Assembly (NCBI RefSeq): GCF_001955695.1 | Contig: NZ_CP019236.1 | Coordinates: 5,270,001-5,334,000, forward strand | Direction of reading: 5' to 3' | Length of the DNA stretch: 64,000 nucleotides | From: Rhodoferax koreense | Lineage (GTDB): Bacteria > Pseudomonadota > Gammaproteobacteria > Burkholderiales > Burkholderiaceae_C | In this document: piece after piece, positions 60,848 through 64,000 of the stretch | Numbering within the stretch: the stretch's first letter is position 1 | How the letters are laid out: the number at the start of each line of letters is the position of its first letter | The notes under the pieces: generated by a model | What the model saw: the letters and a program-made list of their open reading frames with translations, nothing else | The model's database searches: none | Told to the model about the DNA's origin: nothing | Translations under genes and position numbers: made by a program

Positions 60848-61732
60848 ATGACGCATTCGAAAACGACGCACGCTGCAAGCTTCACCTTCGCCGGCCGTCG
60901 CGTGAATCGCCTCGGCTACGGTGCCATGCAACTCGCCGGTCCGGGCGTGTTCGGCCCACCGAAGGACACACAAGCCGCGTTGGCCGTGCTGCGCGAGGCC
61001 GTGGCCAGCGGCGTGAACCACATCGACACCAGCGACTTCTACGGCCCGCACATCACCAACCAGTTGATCCGCGAGGCGCTGCACCCGTACCGCGACGACC
61101 TGACCATCGTCACCAAGATCGGCGCACGGCGTGGCGCGGACGCCTCATGGCAGCCTGCGTTCTCGGCCGAAGATTTGCAAGCCGCCGTGCACGACAACTT
61201 GCGCAACCTCGGGCTGGACGTGCTCGACGTGGTGAACCTGCGCATCATGTTCGACGTGCACGGGCCGGCCGAGGGTTCGATCGAGGCGCCGCTCACGGCG
61301 CTTGCCGAGCTGCAGCGCCGGGGCCTGGTGCGCCACATCGGCCTGAGCAATGTCACGCCCAAGCAGATCGCCCAGGGGCGCAGCATGGTGGAGATCGTCT
61401 GCGTACAGAACCAGTACAACCTCGCGCACCGCGGCGACGACCGGCTGATCGACGAGCTCGACGCGGCCGGCATTGCCTACGTGCCGTTCTTCCCGCTCGG
61501 CGGCTTCACGCCGCTGCAGTCGACCGCGCTGTCCGACGTGGCCAAGGCGCTGGGTGCAACGCCGATGCAGGTGGCCCTGGCCTGGCTGCTGCAGCGCGCG
61601 CCCAACATCCTGCTGATCCCCGGCACGTCTTCGGTGGCCCACCTGCGGGAAAACCTGGCGGCGGCCGAACTGGTGCTGCCGCAGGCACTGATGGCCGTGC
61701 TGGACGGCATCGCGGGCGGCGCGGCACGCTGA
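60848..61732 (+). CDS. Aldo/keto reductase, YdbC-like
   Basis: A 294-residue TIM-barrel oxidoreductase. The catalytic Asp and Tyr are in HIDTSDFYGPH (about residues 57-67) and the Lys in IVTKIGARRG. The position normally held by His is Asn in VVNLRIM, as in E. coli YdbC. The cofactor region GTSSVAHLRENL indicates NADPH. Related enzymes reduce pyridoxal or aldehydes. It is divergent from the LysR gene at 59694 and ends 3 bp from the convergent MFS gene. Confidence 0.9.
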   Translation: MTHSKTTHAASFTFAGRRVNRLGYGAMQLAGPGVFGPPKDTQAALAVLREAVASGVNHIDTSDFYGPHITNQLIREALHPYRDDLTIVTKIGARRGADASWQPAFSAEDLQAAVHDNLRNLGLDVLDVVNLRIMFDVHGPAEGSIEAPLTALAELQRRGLVRHIGLSNVTPKQIAQGRSMVEIVCVQNQYNLAHRGDDRLIDELDAAGIAYVPFFPLGGFTPLQSTALSDVAKALGATPMQVALAWLLQRAPNILLIPGTSSVAHLRENLAAAELVLPQALMAVLDGIAGGAAR

Positions 61733-61735
61733 ACG

Positions 61736-62965
61736 CTACGGCTTCTCGACCCGCAGGGACATCGGGCGACTGCAGGCGATGCACAGCACACCCAGCGTCA
61801 GCATGCCCGCATACGCCACGACGGCAGCCCACTGCCCCACATGCCACACCGCGCCACCCACCGAGCCCATCAGGCTCGCCCCCGCGTAATACGACAGCAG
61901 GTACAGCGAAGACGCGTGACCCTTGTTGCCGTTGGCCAGCCGGCCGACGGCGCCGCTGGCCACCGAATGCACGATGAAAAAGCCGGTGGTCAGCACGCAG
62001 ATGCCGGCGATGATGGCCGGCAGCGTGGACGACAGCGTGAGCACGAGCCCGGCCATCGTGGCCAGCGCGCCGCAGGTGATGACCCTCGAGCGGCCCAGCC
62101 TGTCCACCATGGCGCCCGCGGCCGACGAGGCGAAGATGCCGAACACATAGGCCAGGAAGATCAGCCCGATCTGCGTCTGGCCCAGCCTGAACGGCTCGGC
62201 CACCAGCCGGAAGCCCGCGTAGTTGTAGACGGTCACGAAGGCCCCCATGCTGAGGAATCCGACCAGGAAGAAGCGCCGCAGCCCGGCGTCGCGCAGATGC
62301 GCCTTCCAGGCCTCGAGGTGGAAGCGCAGGTTGAATCCGGGCTGGCGCTGGAAGTTTCGCGATGGCGGCAGCAGCAGGATGAACGCCAGGGCCGACAGGC
62401 CGGCCACCACCGACAGGGTGCCCATCGCCGCGCGCCAGGACAGGAATTCGGTCAGGCCGCCGATGGCCACCCGGCCGATCATGCCGCCGAAGGCCGTGCC
62501 GCCGATGTACAGGCCCATGACCTTGCCCAGCTTGCCATGCGGCACCTCTTCGGCCAGATAGGCCATCGCCACCGCGGGCACGCCACCCAGCACCAGGCCT
62601 TCGAGCGCCCGTGCCACCAGCAGCACGGGCCAGTGGGGCGCGAACGAAGCGGCCAGGTTCAGCAGCGCGGCGCCGCCCATCGACACGAACATCAGGCCGC
62701 GCCGGCCCCAGGCCTGCGACACCATGCCGGCACACACGATGGAGAAGGCCAGGCAGGCGGTCGTCAGCGACAAGGCCAGCGAACTGGTGGCCGGCGAGAC
62801 GCCGAACTCGGTGGCGAACTCCGGCAGCAGGGGCTGGACGCAGTAGATCAGCGAGAAGGTCGCGAAACCGGCCAGGAACAGGGCCGAGGCCATCCGCAGG
62901 ACGTCTCTGTCGTCGCGCGCGGCGGCGGACCCGTCATGCTTTGGCGTTGAAGCGGCGCTGTCCAT
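61736..62965 (-). CDS. MFS transporter, YnfM-like
   Basis: A 409-residue transporter with 12 membrane segments. The first segment, FSLIYCVQPLLPEFATEF, and the loop AWGRRGLMFVSM followed by RALEGLVLGGVPAVAMAYLAEE, resemble E. coli YnfM and related arabinose-efflux-like exporters. A variant of the second-half loop motif is in DRLGRSRVI. The ATG at 62965 begins a polar N-terminal tail of about 25 residues. The substrate is unknown. The upstream 165-bp spacer leads to the divergent racemase-family gene. Confidence 0.88.
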   Translation of the reverse strand: MDSAASTPKHDGSAAARDDRDVLRMASALFLAGFATFSLIYCVQPLLPEFATEFGVSPATSSLALSLTTACLAFSIVCAGMVSQAWGRRGLMFVSMGGAALLNLAASFAPHWPVLLVARALEGLVLGGVPAVAMAYLAEEVPHGKLGKVMGLYIGGTAFGGMIGRVAIGGLTEFLSWRAAMGTLSVVAGLSALAFILLLPPSRNFQRQPGFNLRFHLEAWKAHLRDAGLRRFFLVGFLSMGAFVTVYNYAGFRLVAEPFRLGQTQIGLIFLAYVFGIFASSAAGAMVDRLGRSRVITCGALATMAGLVLTLSSTLPAIIAGICVLTTGFFIVHSVASGAVGRLANGNKGHASSLYLLSYYAGASLMGSVGGAVWHVGQWAAVVAYAGMLTLGVLCIACSRPMSLRVEKP

Positions 62966-63130
62966 AGGCCCTGAGGGTACCCTTGGTCAGGCCGGGGCCG
63001 CCCACGCAGGGGCATTCGAAGCCTTGCCCATTGGCGAAGACCGAGCTGCGCGCCTGGCGCGGCCGGCCGTCGCCAGCGAGAAACCGCGGCCTTGCCGATA
63101 ATTCGCATCCCACCACGAATCTGCTCAGCC

Positions 63131-63826
63131 ATGGCCCAACACATCGGCATCGTCGGCTGCTCCGCCGAAGGCGCAGCGCTCTGCTACCGCACCATCTGCA
63201 CCGAAGGCGCCCAGTGGCTCGGCCCGCATGCCCATCCCGAGGTGGCGATGCATACCCATTCGCTGGCCGACTATGTGGCCTGCCTGGAACGCGGCGACAT
63301 CGAAGGCGTGGGCGAACTGATGTTGTCCAGCGTGTTCAAGCTGGCGCAGGTGGGCGCCGACTTCGTGATCTGCCCCGACAACACCATCCACCAGGCGATG
63401 GACTACGTGCTGCCGCGTTCGCCGCTGCCCTGGCTGCACATCGCCGAGGTGGTGGCCGGCGAGGCCGAGCGGCGCGGCCTGCGCCGGCTGGCGCTGACGG
63501 GCACGCGCTGGCTCGTCGACAGCGAGGTCTATCCCGAGAAACTGGCGGCGCGCGGGATCGACTGCGTGCGGCCTGCGCCCGCGGAGCGCGACGAGATCAG
63601 CCGCATCATCATGGACGAACTCGTGCTGGGCGTGACCCGGCCCGAGGGTGTGGCCTACTTCCAGCAGGTCATCGCGCGCATGCGCGAAGCCGAGGGCTGC
63701 GATGCCGTGGTGCTGGGCTGCACGGAGATCCCGCTGATCCTGAGCGACGCCAATTCGCCGCTGCCGACGCTCGATTCGACACGCCTGCTGGCCAGGGCCG
63801 CCCTGCGGCGGGCCGTAGAGGGCTGA
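63131..63826 (+). CDS. Aspartate/glutamate racemase-family protein
   Basis: A 231-residue racemase. The fold starts HIGIVGCSAEGAALCYRTI. The two catalytic cysteines lie in FVICPDNTIHQ (about residue 81) and VVLGCTEIPLI (about residue 198), placed as in aspartate racemase. A DxxR-type segment is near RRLALTGTRWLVDSEVY. The enzyme would interconvert D- and L-amino acids without PLP. The ATG at 63131 is chosen because the conserved domain starts there; 13 upstream codons are atypical. It is divergent from the YnfM-like MFS gene. Confidence 0.88.
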   Translation: MAQHIGIVGCSAEGAALCYRTICTEGAQWLGPHAHPEVAMHTHSLADYVACLERGDIEGVGELMLSSVFKLAQVGADFVICPDNTIHQAMDYVLPRSPLPWLHIAEVVAGEAERRGLRRLALTGTRWLVDSEVYPEKLAARGIDCVRPAPAERDEISRIIMDELVLGVTRPEGVAYFQQVIARMREAEGCDAVVLGCTEIPLILSDANSPLPTLDSTRLLARAALRRAVEG

Positions 63827-63856
63827 GCAATCCCCCTCACGTTGACTTCAAGCGCC

Positions 63857-63881
63857 CCGTTCGCCCTGAGCCTGTCGAAGG
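63857..63881. repeat. REP-like dispersed element (TTCGCCCTGAGCCTGTCGAA core)
   Basis: The 20-base core and its flanks match, to my recollection, a short element found in many copies between genes of Burkholderiales and other proteobacteria. It is bounded by TTCG and CGAA and lies between two convergent genes, the usual place for REP-type sequences. The copy number in this genome cannot be seen from one window. Confidence 0.6.
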
Positions 63882-63906
63882 ACCAGTTTACCCGGGCGAA
63901 ATCTGC

Positions 63907-64000
63907 TTACTCCGCCGAAGCCCCCGAAGCCTTCACCGCCGCGCCCCACTGCTGGATCTCGCTGGCGATGAACCGATCGAACTCGGGCCCGGTGCCCGGC
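63907..64000 (-). CDS. Bug-family solute-binding protein, C-terminal end only
   Basis: The last 30 codons of a minus-strand gene that continues beyond the right edge. The visible end reads EFDRFIASEIQQWGAAVKAS followed by a short Ala/Gly/Ser tail and TAA. This matches the C-terminus of Bug/TctC receptors, compare the DLVKWGKVVKEAG end at 32948-33922. It converges on the racemase-family gene. Confidence 0.7.
   Translation of the reverse strand, partial: PGTGPEFDRFIASEIQQWGAAVKASGASAE

Noticed and set aside
1..64000. CRISPR arrays, tRNA/rRNA genes, transposases, phage or integrase genes
   Set aside because: I looked for regular repeats with spacers, cloverleaf sequences and recombinase motifs and found none. 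All sizeable frames are accounted for by metabolic, transport and regulatory families.

Overview
This window is a gene-dense, high-GC stretch of bacterial chromosome. Several family choices point to a betaproteobacterium of the Burkholderiales, most likely a Comamonadaceae relative such as Variovorax. They include orphan Bug-type (tripartite tricarboxylate) solute receptors, a RegBA redox two-component pair beside a cyoABCD quinol oxidase, MntH with a TAPFCPSEV N-terminus, an AcrAB-OprM-type RND pump and many LysR regulators. No rRNA, tRNA, transposase, phage gene or CRISPR array was seen. The taxonomic call is inference.

Region 1 (1-17.8 kb) is a catabolic block for amines and amino acids. 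It opens with a cut-off PuuB-like oxidase, a HAD hydrolase, a cupin, an aldehyde dehydrogenase and a DAO-type oxidase. A plus-strand series follows: acetyltransferase, GhrA-like reductase, class III aminotransferase, Lrp regulator and a three-subunit FAD/2Fe-2S amine dehydrogenase (LhpFEB/OoxAB/HcnABC architecture). Facing it is a tightly coupled minus-strand operon: HAD, APH-type kinase, AGXT2L-like PLP phospho-lyase and a second Lrp. Upstream of that lie an M20 amidohydrolase and a third HAD gene.

Region 2 (18-24.9 kb) has a TetR gene divergent from a class IV aminotransferase resembling (R)-amine transaminases, then mntH, a proline-rich lipoprotein, a small ankyrin protein and a predicted Tat-exported amidase lipoprotein. 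Region 3 (25.2-31.2 kb) is a complete RND efflux operon. Region 4 (31.2-38.8 kb) holds an SDR/LysR divergent pair and a five-gene operon (D-2-hydroxyacid dehydrogenase, Bug receptor, FAH-family hydrolase, SDR, Bug receptor). That operon is divergent from a citrate synthase homologue carrying an N-terminal helix-turn-helix.

Region 5 (38.9-50.8 kb) holds an RcnB-like periplasmic protein, a four-gene operon (DUF4126-like membrane protein, flavin disulfide reductase, GFA protein, arylformamidase-like hydrolase), a glucokinase/ROK-like protein whose motifs occur in circularly permuted order, RegA/RegB, SURF1 and CyoDCBA. Region 6 (51-64 kb) holds an MHS transporter with a clear terminator, a small basic protein, a Cof-type HAD plus GH15 glucoamylase pair, three LysR genes each beside an enzyme or MFS gene, an aspartate/glutamate racemase-family protein and the end of another Bug receptor gene.

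The strongest candidates for something undescribed are the permuted kinase (42656-43726), the HTH-citrate synthase and its catabolic operon (32948-38788), and the kinase/phospho-lyase operon (12019-15666).
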